Shown here: positions 30,986 through 42,600 of the stretch, one piece after another | Layout of the letters: each line of letters opens with the position of its first letter | Numbering within the stretch: the first letter of the stretch is position 1 | Assembly: GCA_015227615.1 (NCBI GenBank) | Contig: JAALGZ010000044.1 | Coordinates: 235,123 to 299,122 of the forward strand | From: Labyrinthula sp. Ha | Taxonomy: Eukaryota; Sar; Bigyra; Labyrinthulida; Labyrinthulaceae | Direction: 5' to 3' | Length of the DNA: 64,000 bases | Program-made: the position numbers and the translations under genes | Notes under the pieces: generated by a model | Told to the model about the DNA's origin: nothing | The model's input: the letters and a program-made list of their open reading frames with translations, nothing else | Databases searched by the model: none

Positions 30986-32352
30986 TCATTTTAATTGAGT
31001 AAACCTTTTGAAACTGAGACATCTTTTTCTTTGTTGAAATTTCTTTGGTCACCTCTGAAAACTTCACTTGAAACATTTTTTTCTTTATTTAAACGTCTTC
31101 ATATTTTCATTTTCTCTAAGTTCAAATAATGACTCCTGTTTAACTTGGTGCAAAAGACATAAAACCTAAAAATCTTTGAAAGTACTAAAAACCAATATAA
31201 TTCTTGCTCAAACATATAGAACAGTGAAGATACATTAAGTTGATAAGGTTTTTAATGTTCTTTAAGTTTTTCCAGTAGCTTATCATCGATCTTCAATAAT
31301 CCTTAGGCAGTTTTTGATTTTTGTTGATTAGATTGCATTTGTTTTAAACTTTAACTCTTGGGCATTTCCAGTTCAACCAATGAGAAAAGTAGGACTAATA
31401 ACATTGAGGTTAATAAAACCAATCCCGTTCTCTACAAAAATTTAGTGAGTGTGGGGCAATGCAATATGATACAAGATCTCTCCATGAAATTCCAGTAGCA
31501 TCGAAAGGAAGTAATTAGATTCCAATGTAATCATTACTCAATTTCATTCCACTTTTTCTTAACCTTGATAGTTTCAAAGAAAGTTTATTAAAAAAAATTG
31601 ATTGTCACGATATCGGGAGTGCTCATCGTCTTAAGATTTTATTTACGATTCTACACACGAGTCATTATATAATATGGAAGCCCATCTCAAAAGATTGAAG
31701 AGCAACATACAAGCCTCTTTGTAAACAATATATGGAAATGGGTTGGTTCTGGCTTCATGGTAAAGGAATGCAGCTACTTATTTCAAACCTTTTTGATAAC
31801 AGAAATTTGAAGTGATGAAGTGGGATGATGTCTAGTTTGAAACGATGTTGCTTTGTTGCTTTGTTGCTTTGTAGACAATTTACAATATCATTAAAAAGTA
31901 ACTGGGGAAGTGATTCTTAGCTGAAGAAAGAAGGAATCAATTAAAAGTTTTTTTAATAAATTTTGAGCTGTAGAAAAATAGTTAGTAAAGAATTTGAAGA
32001 CAGCTAGAGGTAGTTAAGAACAAACACTAACTTAATAGTTGAAGTAATAGAAAGATAAATTCGTGTCACTTTTCCCTAGAGAAATTGCAGAGTAGAAAAG
32101 TTTGCATGGTAGTTTAACCAGCGGTAGAACAATAAAAATAAACTATTACAAGCACTCTGTATATATTCACTGTCTAATATTTTGCGCGATGAAAACAGAC
32201 TTCTAAATTATCGTACTTCTACTTTTTGAAAAATAAGCTCGAAGACATGTGCTATATTTTTCCTGCTATTGTTTTCTAGTACATGTTAACCATCAGAAGA
32301 ATAGACCTCATGCAGGAGTCCTTGCCTAAACCAGTTTTCATTATTTTTGGTG

Positions 32353-32353
<1 letters not shown>
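30986..32353. other. Gene desert
   Basis: AT-rich sequence without recognised frames. A short GCTTTGTT triplication occurs near 31850. Confidence 0.4.

Positions 32354-32354
<1 letters not shown>

Positions 32355-32406
<52 letters not shown>
32355..32406. repeat. (AT)n microsatellite
   Basis: Uninterrupted (AT)26, 52 nt. Confidence 0.95.
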
Positions 32407-32408
<2 letters not shown>

Positions 32409-35400
32409 CCTAAGAGTATTAAGGTTTTACCCTTAGGGATCATTTTAAGACATATCTCTAGAGTGAATATAAACTTATTCTAGTCCAAAAGACTCATAAA
32501 AGCATATATGAACAGCTGATATCAACTCAATGCTTCTAGATTGAGTTGGTTCATCTTCAACAACATTATATTTTGAGCTCCAGATTTCTTAAGATGCATT
32601 ACTGGGAATTTGTACAAAGTAAGTAAAGCCTAGCCAAGTTTTAGTAGAGGTCACTCCTGTTTGATTCAATACTCTGGGTGAATTAGAATATTTTAACAAC
32701 CTTCTCAAAACTAAACACCACAATTACTATAAAGTATGATACAGAAAATCCAGACTTTCTTGTATTATATTTCTCTGTCCTGTGTTACAGACGAAGAAGT
32801 TTACTGACTACAACCAAGAACAGTTCAAAAAACTTCATCTGGATATGACCAGAGCCTAGTAGATATCTTAGTCTCAAGCCAAATTGGTTATTTATTCTTT
32901 TATTTTGTGTCAAACCCAAAATTCTTCAAAATAATCAAGGGTAACCATATTTTTAACTAAAGTTAAGGAATATTTATTCATACAGCGCATTTCTTAGGGA
33001 CTAACTATTCTGAAGCCTTGGGCAATTATTATATATAACTTACAGCAGTGCTTCATTTAAATACTAAGGACTTCGTTGCAAGGCCTTACAATTCTTTCTA
33101 CATTTTCTTCTTCTCAGCATTCTTCTTTTTTACCGAGAATTCACTTTTCATAAGCAAGATGCCTGGTTAGAAAATAATTAATAAGAAGTACTACCTATTT
33201 TACCAATCACCCATGCTAAACGTAGCATTATATTAAAAAATATAGGAAAGTAGATGAAAATTCCCAAAGCCATAAACTATAACTTCTCTAAAAATTAAAT
33301 TTAAATTTGCTGATTTTACAAGTCTTACCATCTGAGGTTTTCTAGATTTTTATACTTGTTAATTTTCCTCAAGAATATATCCAAAACCCATTGAAATAAT
33401 AAAATGCAATTATTAAGTAAATTCAGAAAACAATAAGAAGTTCACTGTTATTGGCATAGTATTGCATATTATACCTTTCCCTGATCAACAGAAGTGCTCA
33501 TATCAATGAAAAAACATACAGCAGTTCCAAGATAAACCAAGGTACCACATATCCTGAAACAAGTGATATTACCTACAGCTCTGATAGATAAACACTAAAT
33601 GGATACATCTAACTTAAGAATTAGCGAGAAACAATAGAAAATATATCAATTTAGTTTTAGGAGATATATATGAACATAACACTGTAAGTGCATATTAAAT
33701 TTAAAGTAAATTAGAAGAGATCCTTATGGTGATTTAGTTCTATTAAAAAACTAGATCATGTTTGTTGCTCAAGATCCCTGCTGTTATTCTCTTGGAGGGT
33801 TATGTGTGACAGAACCTATAAATAATAGTACAATTATACCTGTAACAAATATAATGATACAGCAGAAGTAGCTTAGAGCAAATTTTAATAAGATTTGGGG
33901 ATTTATTGTGAATCACTAATACTTTAAAGATTGCTGAAATATTCAAATTTCTTTATAGTTCTCTTTGGGTTTGTAGTTAGAATAAGTGACAGATCCTGGT
34001 GAGGCTGCAGTATCCTAATTAAAGGCAACTCAAATTGATAGCTCAAATCTCGGAATATTAATAAAGAAAACGTCTCTACCTAGGAGCTTTATAATAATGC
34101 CTCAGGTACTATAGGCCTATATGATATAAAATCAAGTCCGATTGACGGCATTAAAGAGTTGTACAAAATCATACACATAAGTTGAAAAGAAATGTTCATG
34201 ATTTAATGAAGAAGATAAATTCACGAAACAGAAATACTACCCCGGTTCATAATATTGTTAGTATAAGATTTTTTTAATCCAATGAAAATTCCTCAATATT
34301 CAAGCTTAATGTTTCGAATTATACTTAAGATTAAGTTAGAGCATGAGTTTATACCAAGTTCATTGAGACATTCTGGTACATCAGATGTAATTATTTGTTA
34401 ATAAATTATTGACTTTAGCCTCCCAAAATCTTAAGTCTTAATTCAAAAGAAACTGACCGTTTTCTTATATCCAAGAAAATAAAAAAAATATTATTGGAAG
34501 AACTATCACCGTTTATTTCTTTAGACACAACTCAGCAGTTACTTGGCATAATTTCTTATTCATATGATCCATATTCATATGTAATAAATGCCTTAAATTA
34601 TTTATTTTCTGCATGTGCATTTATTACTATATCCGAAATGTTATCTCCAATAAGCGGCGAATTAATCCCAAATATTGACTAATCATTAATCGATAATAAA
34701 TATTTATTTTGAACGCTTATTAACGTGTTACATTTTGATTTTGGTATTTTGAAGTCTCAGCTAGGAAATAACTATGTTAACCAAAAATAAAACCATGGTC
34801 AACTAAGCATATGGATTTGTTTGCTTCCTCTGATAATTGCATAAGTACCGAGACTTATGGTTGAAATGTATTTCTTATATTATTGGCTGTATTTTCTCCT
34901 CTTTCTCTAGTAGTAAAAACAATCATATAGCTCTTTATTTTATTTTTAAGTTGAGACACTTCACATAATGTATCGGTGTTTCTAACTTATTAAAATCATC
35001 TTTAATTTTCTTTAGTAATAATATATATAAAGGAACATAATAGAAAATTTGACAACAGTGACAAATAGAACTTATTTCATATCCATTGAACAATATGCAA
35101 CTTTGATTATGGTTTATTTCAGTATTGAACAAAACTATTTGCTACGAAAAACTTTTTTATCAACCACAATTACTATTTCCTTGTATTTTCTATTATATTT
35201 AGAAAATATACACATTAGTAGATGATGTTACTGTTATTATTTTCTAGCATTAGATATTTTCAATACTATACTATTTTTAGATTTCAAATATGGTGAAAGA
35301 AAATGTTCGTCAATAAAATGGTTTTGGAATCAATATATATTTTAGTGTTGATTTTATAGAACTTTCGTACCCCACTTACCCTCACAGAGAAGAACTTAAT

Positions 35401-36290
35401 CACGAGTTTAATATATGCTATCAGCCACTTAAATAGTTGCAAAGAACTTGTTACTAAATTTCATGCCAAATTTAATATCTCTAATTAACTTATCATTCCA
35501 GAACCTAGTTCTCAAAGAATAGGTATCAATAATCATATGTCATGTCCTATATTGTATTTACACAAATCCATAGTAAGTTCTACTTACAATACTTGGCACT
35601 AAATATTACTGAATCAAGATCGTTGCCTTATGTTGAGAACTGATTCCTAATTCTATATATCCTTTCTACAGCATGATTTTAGTTCATTAGATTCGTCATT
35701 ACATTTTTCTGATCTTTCCTAGTTTTGGGAGTATAAAAGAGGTGTTTTTATTATCGAGAGGGAAAAATTGTTTTAGAGTTTTTTTCATATCTAACTGATA
35801 TTTTGGTCTTTCTTAGACTGTAATCATTTTTCTATTTGTACAAATCAGTATACGAATAAAATAGTACATTTTCATCCATTCGTTTCTTGAATTGAATATC
35901 TCACATATAAAGATATCAATGGCCAAGGGATTTATTCTTGAAAGTGTGTGTTTTTCAATAGTAGTTTTATGAAATGATGACATCATGATCAAAAAGCACT
36001 TATTCACGATGAATTGTGCAGCTTAATAATATAAATAATATAAACTCAGCTTTCCTCTTATTTAATGATGTCATTAATACACAGCTAAATATTAGCTAAG
36101 AAATTTTGATTAACTAAGAAAACAGCTTTGCATACAATAAATTTCTGGATATGCAAAGAAGATTTAAGAGAGAACTGCTTCTGCATATATATATAAGCTT
36201 CATACATGATATGAACACAGTGATATAATAGTAGTCAGACACTAAGCAGTCGAGTGTACGATTCTCTCCTTACTGACTGTTTACACTTTA
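32407..36290. other. Gene desert
   Basis: Nearly 4 kb of AT-rich sequence. Open frames are short and without motifs on both strands. TTGGGCAATTATT near 33020 matches the promoter-like motif but no gene follows. Confidence 0.45.
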
Positions 36291-36425
36291 CATAGTTATA
36301 ATACAATATTACATTACCGCACAATTGGTGCACCTTTACATAATACATCTTGACTAATACATAAGCACCGGAAACAACAGATTGTAAAGCCACATTATCT
36401 CAACAAATACTAGGAGTTAGAAGAG
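36291..36425. repeat. Solo-LTR-like dispersed repeat, copy 1
   Basis: CAATATTACATTACCG at 36304-36319 is followed ~80 bases later by TATCTCAACAAATACT and GAGTTAGAAGA (36396-36424). The same two blocks with the same spacing occur at 53.1-53.2 kb (27 of 29 bases identical in the second block). The block ending resembles an LTR end plus leader of a copia element. No coding sequence is attached. Confidence 0.45.
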
Positions 36426-39377
36426 GTGACATATGTAATTTTAAAGATATTTTCAAGCTCTTTCAGTTCATTTATCTTAATTTACATATACTAATACACA
36501 TAAAGACAATATAGGCAATTACTTTTCCAACTAGAAATAGATAGAGAGTCAAAATAAAGCCTATCTAGCTTACTATTGGAACCATCGAATTGCAAAAGAT
36601 TAATTACTTTGGAATATTTCTGTATATTTTAAAATATATATCCCAATAAATTAGCTTTATAGAGTATTATTCAAGCTAAGAACATCTTCAAAAATCTAAG
36701 AGTCAACTAATAGATGAGACTGAACTTGTTTTACCACGAAGAGATAAAATTTTATTTAAAGGATTAAAGAATATAATTACAATTGGAAATATAAAACAAA
36801 ATTAGAAGTATACATTCTAGAGAAAAAGATTTTAACATTATTTTTGCATTGTTTAAGCGTCATATTAGAAGAAACAATGGGCATACCCTGATTAATTATC
36901 ATAGAAAGGGAACTTATTACTGACTGGGCAGTCTTGCATTTTATAAATACTTCTAGCCGGTATCAGCAGGTTCAAGAAATGTTGTTTAAGGTTCTCAAGA
37001 CTTACTTTCTAGCCTATTCTGCGGCCTTTTTGTGAGTTCTGAGACAGTCTAAAGTTTTTCTGGTTATATCGGGGGTAGTGTTAAAATAGATTACTCGAAC
37101 CTTCCTGTTTCTTGTTTATTCTAGATATACTCTGCAATCTTGAAGTGTTATTAGTTTTTCTATCAGTGCTTCCACAATGCCCCAAACCCCATCTCGTCTT
37201 TTCCTAGTTCTGTTAGGTTCAGCTAATACTATTCGAAAACTATTCTAAATTCTTATCTTGTTTTGTCGCTTCGAATTATGGAGCATAAAAATAGCATTTA
37301 CCTATTATTTTGAGAATAATTACGACGATCTGTACACTTCTTTGAATGATACTCTGAATTGTAGTATCAAAGAAAATTTCTGGTGCTCTAGAGAAACCCT
37401 TGATGAAATTTAACAATTCCCCCCCCCCCCCCCTCCAATTAAATCAAACTTAGAAACTTTTTTCCAATTATGATATTCACAGTGGTAATGTTGAATTGAC
37501 TCATATGTAGTTTTTGTTTTGTCAAAACTTACTTTGTAATGTGTTCTCCTCAATAAAATTTATGTATGAATTGGAATTCATTAAGTATGCGATCAACAAG
37601 GAAAATGTTATTTACTAAGGCAGAAACTAAGCTAGAACCTAAAAGCCTTTTATTTATTAAATGCTACACCCAAAGTTAATATTTGCATCATAGAATTTGG
37701 GTACTCGCTGCAAAACTGGGAGTACAATAGTTCCAAGAAGGCATATTATATTTCATTGATAGTATTCTCAACAGCAGTCCCGGAACTATTATTTAGGTAC
37801 TTTTGTGTGTATTATATTGAAATTTTCAGTTTCATCTCCTTTTCTACATGTAGAGCAATATGTAGAGATTTCTCAAATCCATTATTTTTCATTTTTGAGC
37901 ACAAGAAAGCCATTAGAGAGATTTCTGTAATTCAAGTAATAGTTTGGGCTTGATTTATTGATTATTTCTCAACAATTTTATTGCTCATACAATCTTACTT
38001 TATTGATTCTGATGGTTCCCCAACTATTTTGATTGAATAATTATAATCAAATGATTGTCAATGCAGGACTATGCCATACGGTTGTGGGCCAAAGATCAGA
38101 AACAAGGTTTACTCCTTTTGGCAGAGTATGAAAATCTTCATGAATTGTACCAGGTAGCCTACCTGTATCCAATTAGCGGATTATTCTCGGGTCATATGTT
38201 CTTTTTGTCTAGTTTTTGCTAAGGTGCAAAAATAAAGAAAAAATACTTCCTCATTTAACCTAAGGCCCCATTGCTCATTTTATATTGATAATCCTTTAAT
38301 AATCAAAATAAAACCAGAATCATTAGAAACAAGTAAGAATCCAAATTTTCTTGTTTATAAGTACATTCAAAACAGGAATATTTTAATTTTTGATAAGTTT
38401 TGTCAAATCCGATGCCTAAGCGAAATGCATAAATGAATCTTGTTTTCCAAGAATGTGCTCACTGATGCTTCTCAACCTCGCACTGGACTTCCACCACTCC
38501 TAAGAGGTGGAACATCATTGACTCATATTCCATTATGTATTGTTAGAATGCTCAAGAGGTCAACTTCTGGAATATTCTTGACAAAGTCTGTAGTAATATG
38601 AAGGTAGAGCTAAGGATACTGGACCCTGCCGTTACGCTTAAGAAATTGAAAGGAATACTTTTTAACACTTTTCCTAGACTATAGCAAAGGATCCATTTCT
38701 CTTAGATTGTCTTCCTAATCAACTTCTTTCGAGGTCAATCTAAACGTAAGATTCTCTTGTCGTATGCTTTAATTTGTTCAGCACACTTTCAGTAGCTCTA
38801 TTAAGTGAATCTTTGCTCTTCACAAGGTATGACTGTTAATTTTTGTTACGAAATACATGCATAACTATTTTTACAATGTTAGGTATATATACTACTTCAC
38901 AACAGTTATCGGCAGGTTACCCCGACCTAAAAAACTAGGTAAAGAAGAAGCAAAATTTAATGTAATGCTTAATTGCTCTGGCTAACTATTTTTTAATTTT
39001 TAGTTATCTAGTTGCTTTTTGATTTTATCTAGGAGGATAAAAGAATTGATCTTGTTCCAAGGTAGATTCTGCAGCAATCACAGCAAGAAAATAATAACTT
39101 ATTTGATTTATCCTATCTTTAGCCTCTTGCAGTCAACTCAATTCTTACTTAACCTTAAACATCCAAGAAAAACATTTCCATTGTTTTCAGCAACAACATT
39201 TCTCTCCACATTATAAAAACACGTATATCTCAATTTGGAAGAAGATGTTTGTTGAAACCTTTCAGGTTTATGTCGATATAAATGACAATGGGAAACTTTA
39301 ACATATGCAATACGGTAAATAAAAATAATTCAATTCATGTCTTAAACCATTCAACATATATTTAAAATAAATATGTC
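36426..39377. other. Gene desert with a poly-C tract
   Basis: No gene is recognised. A run of 15 C occurs at 37419-37433, the only long GC homopolymer in the window. TGTTAGAATGCTCAAGAGG near 38540 resembles an LTR start but is isolated. Confidence 0.45.
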
Positions 39378-41366
39378 TTACATAGAACCAAAACCAGAGG
39401 CAAGTCTAGGGATTCTGAAATGAGTTTCCCTACGAAACATAGTTTGTCCTTTCATGAACTCATTTCTTCTTTGGTTTCTTCTTTCTTTCATATTTGACAT
39501 ACTCTTATTATATGTAATATGCCACATATGACTTGGATCCTCAGTCTGAGGAATATCTTCTTCCAATACTAATCCAGTTCCCAACCACTCATCTTTATAC
39601 AAATTATACAACCTAGGAATATGTTCCATAATTGGTGTATTTGAGTTTATTTGCTCCTTAATCTTCAACTCCCTGAATGTATTAATCTGAAAATAACTTT
39701 GCAAATGCTCTTTGCCTCCTTTTCCTTTATACGCAAATGCACCTGCAAACGTATCTTGTCCTTTATTTTTTGTATTAGCAATTATATCTTTATGCTCTCT
39801 GGAAATATAAGTACAGGAATAATCTTCTAATCCTGGCATTGAAGTTGCTACAAGTGGCATACCTTCTTTTTCCAATGTTTCAAAAGTATCATCTTTAGGT
39901 ATAGCATATGGTCCATCAAAATACATATCGTCTCCAAGAATTATCCCTTTTAGCTCAACTAAACGATCATTTTCATCAAAATATCCAAAAGCACCATAAA
40001 ATACAAGTGCATGGAGTGGGCTATACTGATGTGCATTCACTTGAATGTTTTCAACTTGTTCTCTGCTCAATGTGGAAAGATCTAAAGGAAAAAACCAAGC
40101 ATAACTCTGTGCGTTAGGATGCAATTTTAAACTTTGTCTTGTTCTTTTGTCTCTTGAAGTTTCTCCAGCCTGGATATAATTTCCTTCTACTTCCTCAAGA
40201 CAAGTTAAACCGTCTATTTGAATACCAACATTACTTAGAGTCCATTTATTCCCAATGTTTATGTCTACAAACGTATCAGCATTTGAAAGAATAATCAATT
40301 CAAAAGGACCAATACTTTTTAAACCTTGTTCATGAGGATGTAATTGCTTATCGGCTTCTAAGATTTCTTTGGCAACAAGCTTTTCTGCTAAATCTTGTGC
40401 TTCAGCAATTAAAATTTTATATTTCTTATTTTTTTCTTTTTTCTTTAACTTAAGTTGTTGAATATCATCTCCTAAAAGTGCACCAATTTCTTCTTTATTA
40501 TTCCAATCATAGTTAAATATTTCATTATCTCTTGGAGCAAGTGCATCCTTTGAAGCAGTCAATAATACTCTCAATCCTTGATAATTTTCTTTAGTCATTT
40601 TTTCTGCAAGTCTTTTATTTCTTTCAGCAAGTTTTGGGCCTTTTAATACGTCAACTGCTTGTTTTAATTTTTGAAATAGCTTTTCTGTTCCCTTACCTTT
40701 GATACTTAAAGGCTCAACATCATGAAGAGCTTTTCTTGCCTTTAACTTTTGTCTTTCTAAGTGCTTAACATATGCTTCAGCTACACTTTCTTTCATACCA
40801 TATGATTTTTTTAAGAAGTCTCTATATTCTTCTACATGATCTTGTACCTTTTCATATAATTCTTCTCTTAACTCTTCTAAAAACTTTGCTCTTTTGAATC
40901 TCCATGTTTCATTATGTTTTTGAAAGATTACTACATATTGTACTAGCTCAGCAACACAATTCTTCAAAGTAATTATGTGATGATTAAGTTCGTCCATACG
41001 TAACGCTTTGTACTCGTATGATAAATTTCTATGATGTTCAACTAAATGAGTAACTGCATTGATCAATATAAATCTTACTTCCATTGCACCAACCCAAAGT
41101 TTTGCACAATTAAGACTACTTCTTTCCAACTTTCCATAACTTACAAAGAAGACATTCAAAATATTATCTAGCTCTTTGAAACCGTTCAAATAACTGTGTA
41201 GTTTATTGTTGTAAATATATTTTCGTTGATATACAGCAATTTCTTCTTCTTCTGCTGTAAGTGGGGGAAGTGAGAGAGCTATTCTGAGATCATAATCTGA
41301 GTTCCCATGGTATGAAGTTATACCAGACAAAGCTTTTTTTAAACTAAACCTTTTTAATGTGTCCAT
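39378..41366 (-). CDS. Orphan 662-residue protein, helical N-half and beta-rich C-half
   Basis: An intact, intron-free frame of 662 residues; the start is taken as the ATG at 41366 (MDTLKRFSLKKALSG), after a CA-rich leader AAAACACAAACAAATC. I do not recognise the family. Residues ~25-330 are strongly helical and charged, with long amphipathic stretches (EELREELYEKVQDHVEEYRDFLKK; KLFQKLKQAVDVLKG) that could form a coiled-coil or BAR-like bundle. Residues ~350-560 look like a globular beta domain with LSNADTFVDINIGNKWTLSN, AWFFPLDL and GILGDDMYFDGPYAI-like segments. The C-terminus is basic (MKERRNQRRNEFMKG). No signal peptide, membrane helix or catalytic motif is evident. It stands alone in a desert, but the codon use and leader are those of host genes, so it is likely expressed. 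Confidence 0.75.
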   Translation of the reverse strand: MDTLKRFSLKKALSGITSYHGNSDYDLRIALSLPPLTAEEEEIAVYQRKYIYNNKLHSYLNGFKELDNILNVFFVSYGKLERSSLNCAKLWVGAMEVRFILINAVTHLVEHHRNLSYEYKALRMDELNHHIITLKNCVAELVQYVVIFQKHNETWRFKRAKFLEELREELYEKVQDHVEEYRDFLKKSYGMKESVAEAYVKHLERQKLKARKALHDVEPLSIKGKGTEKLFQKLKQAVDVLKGPKLAERNKRLAEKMTKENYQGLRVLLTASKDALAPRDNEIFNYDWNNKEEIGALLGDDIQQLKLKKKEKNKKYKILIAEAQDLAEKLVAKEILEADKQLHPHEQGLKSIGPFELIILSNADTFVDINIGNKWTLSNVGIQIDGLTCLEEVEGNYIQAGETSRDKRTRQSLKLHPNAQSYAWFFPLDLSTLSREQVENIQVNAHQYSPLHALVFYGAFGYFDENDRLVELKGIILGDDMYFDGPYAIPKDDTFETLEKEGMPLVATSMPGLEDYSCTYISREHKDIIANTKNKGQDTFAGAFAYKGKGGKEHLQSYFQINTFRELKIKEQINSNTPIMEHIPRLYNLYKDEWLGTGLVLEEDIPQTEDPSHMWHITYNKSMSNMKERRNQRRNEFMKGQTMFRRETHFRIPRLASGFGSM

Positions 41367-41369
41367 CAA

Positions 41370-42007
41370 TTTTTTTTATTAGATTTGTTTGTGTTTTGAT
41401 AATGGCTCGATGAGACTTGACCCAAAGAAGACACCTTCAGTTTAGATATTTATAACACCTTTCTTAAGTGGACTTATTTACTTAACTGGTTGAAATAAAT
41501 ACTGGTTATAGCCAGAAGAAATTTCAACAGGTTATTATTATTTTTTTTTTCCATAATAGACATGTATCAGTGTGACATCTAAAGAGTACTTTGTGTTTAA
41601 TTGCTTTGTTATTTAATAATGAAATACTAATATTAGTTTGTATAAATACGATTTATCAGTACAAAATTAGCAATAAATATAAAGTCAATACTGAATTACC
41701 ACTGTTTTATTACGATTTGAATTTGTATTTTTTAATACTCTAAATTAAATGATCAGATTGACTGTTTAATCTAGACATAAATTAAATATTACAATCGTTG
41801 GAACGTTAGTACTAACGGTAGCAATAAAACGCATTTTCTAGGTTTATGTTTTTTTACTCCGGAGTCAAATACTCCTAAATCTCATTAGCCGAATTATTGA
41901 TTGCCAAATTTTTTTTGAAAAAATCAAACCAACAAATTCAAGATAAAAAATTTCAAATCATGACAGTTGCATGATTAAACACAAAACAGGACAAAGCTAG
42001 CACCCTG
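41370..42007. other. Upstream region of the orphan gene
   Basis: AT-rich; GGCTCGATGAG lies ~40 bp upstream of the start codon. Nothing else recognised. Confidence 0.35.
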
Positions 42008-42125
42008 AAAACACAATAATTTACAAGATTTAACAAGATATTACAGGAATTAACAAGAGTTTACAAGATTTAAGAAGATTTAAAACATTTTACAAAGTTG
42101 AAAAACATTTAACAAAATTGAGTGC
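42008..42125. repeat. Degenerate short tandem repeat
   Basis: About six imperfect copies of a motif around TTTAACAAGATTTACAAG, reading ATTTACAAGATTTAACAAGA and variants. Confidence 0.5.
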
Positions 42126-42514
42126 AAGAAGCGAGTCAGTTAAACCAAAAGATAAATATTGAATAAGACATAGTCCTGCTCAGAGTGTTGAAAAAGCAGG
42201 ATTTATTCAAGGAAAAAGTCAAGGTTGTGGATTATTCAAAACAAACGGGATGGTGTTCAATATATATATTTCAAGAAAAAAAGAAAGTGAGTTTGGATAA
42301 AAAACTTGCACCTAGATTAGATTACGAATCCACTTAATTTTTAAAACTTAATTTTAACAAAAGTTTAAATCTTCTGAAATTCAGTTTTCAAAATTATTTA
42401 TCTTAAACTTTTAATTATGTCACTTCAGATATTTACATATTAACATCTACACAAATTTTCAAGTTTCTGTATTCAAGATATGGAAAAAGATTTAAATCCA
42501 TCCTCATCTTCATC

Positions 42515-42600
42515 GACGGCCGAGTCATGGGGCCATTTTTAAAGACGCAGGGAGCATGAAATGCTCCCCGCTACGCTAGGGTCACGTAACTTCACATTCT
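42515..42600. other. GC-rich island with a perfect hairpin
   Basis: A ~75-bp stretch of unusually high GC inside AT-rich sequence. GGGAGCA (42550-42556), TGAAA loop and TGCTCCC (42562-42568) form a perfect 7-bp stem. Origin unknown; it may be a fragment of an inserted element. Confidence 0.45.

Noticed and set aside
37419-37433. Poly-C tract as a functional site
   Set aside because: An isolated homopolymer in a desert, open to sequencing error; no associated feature.
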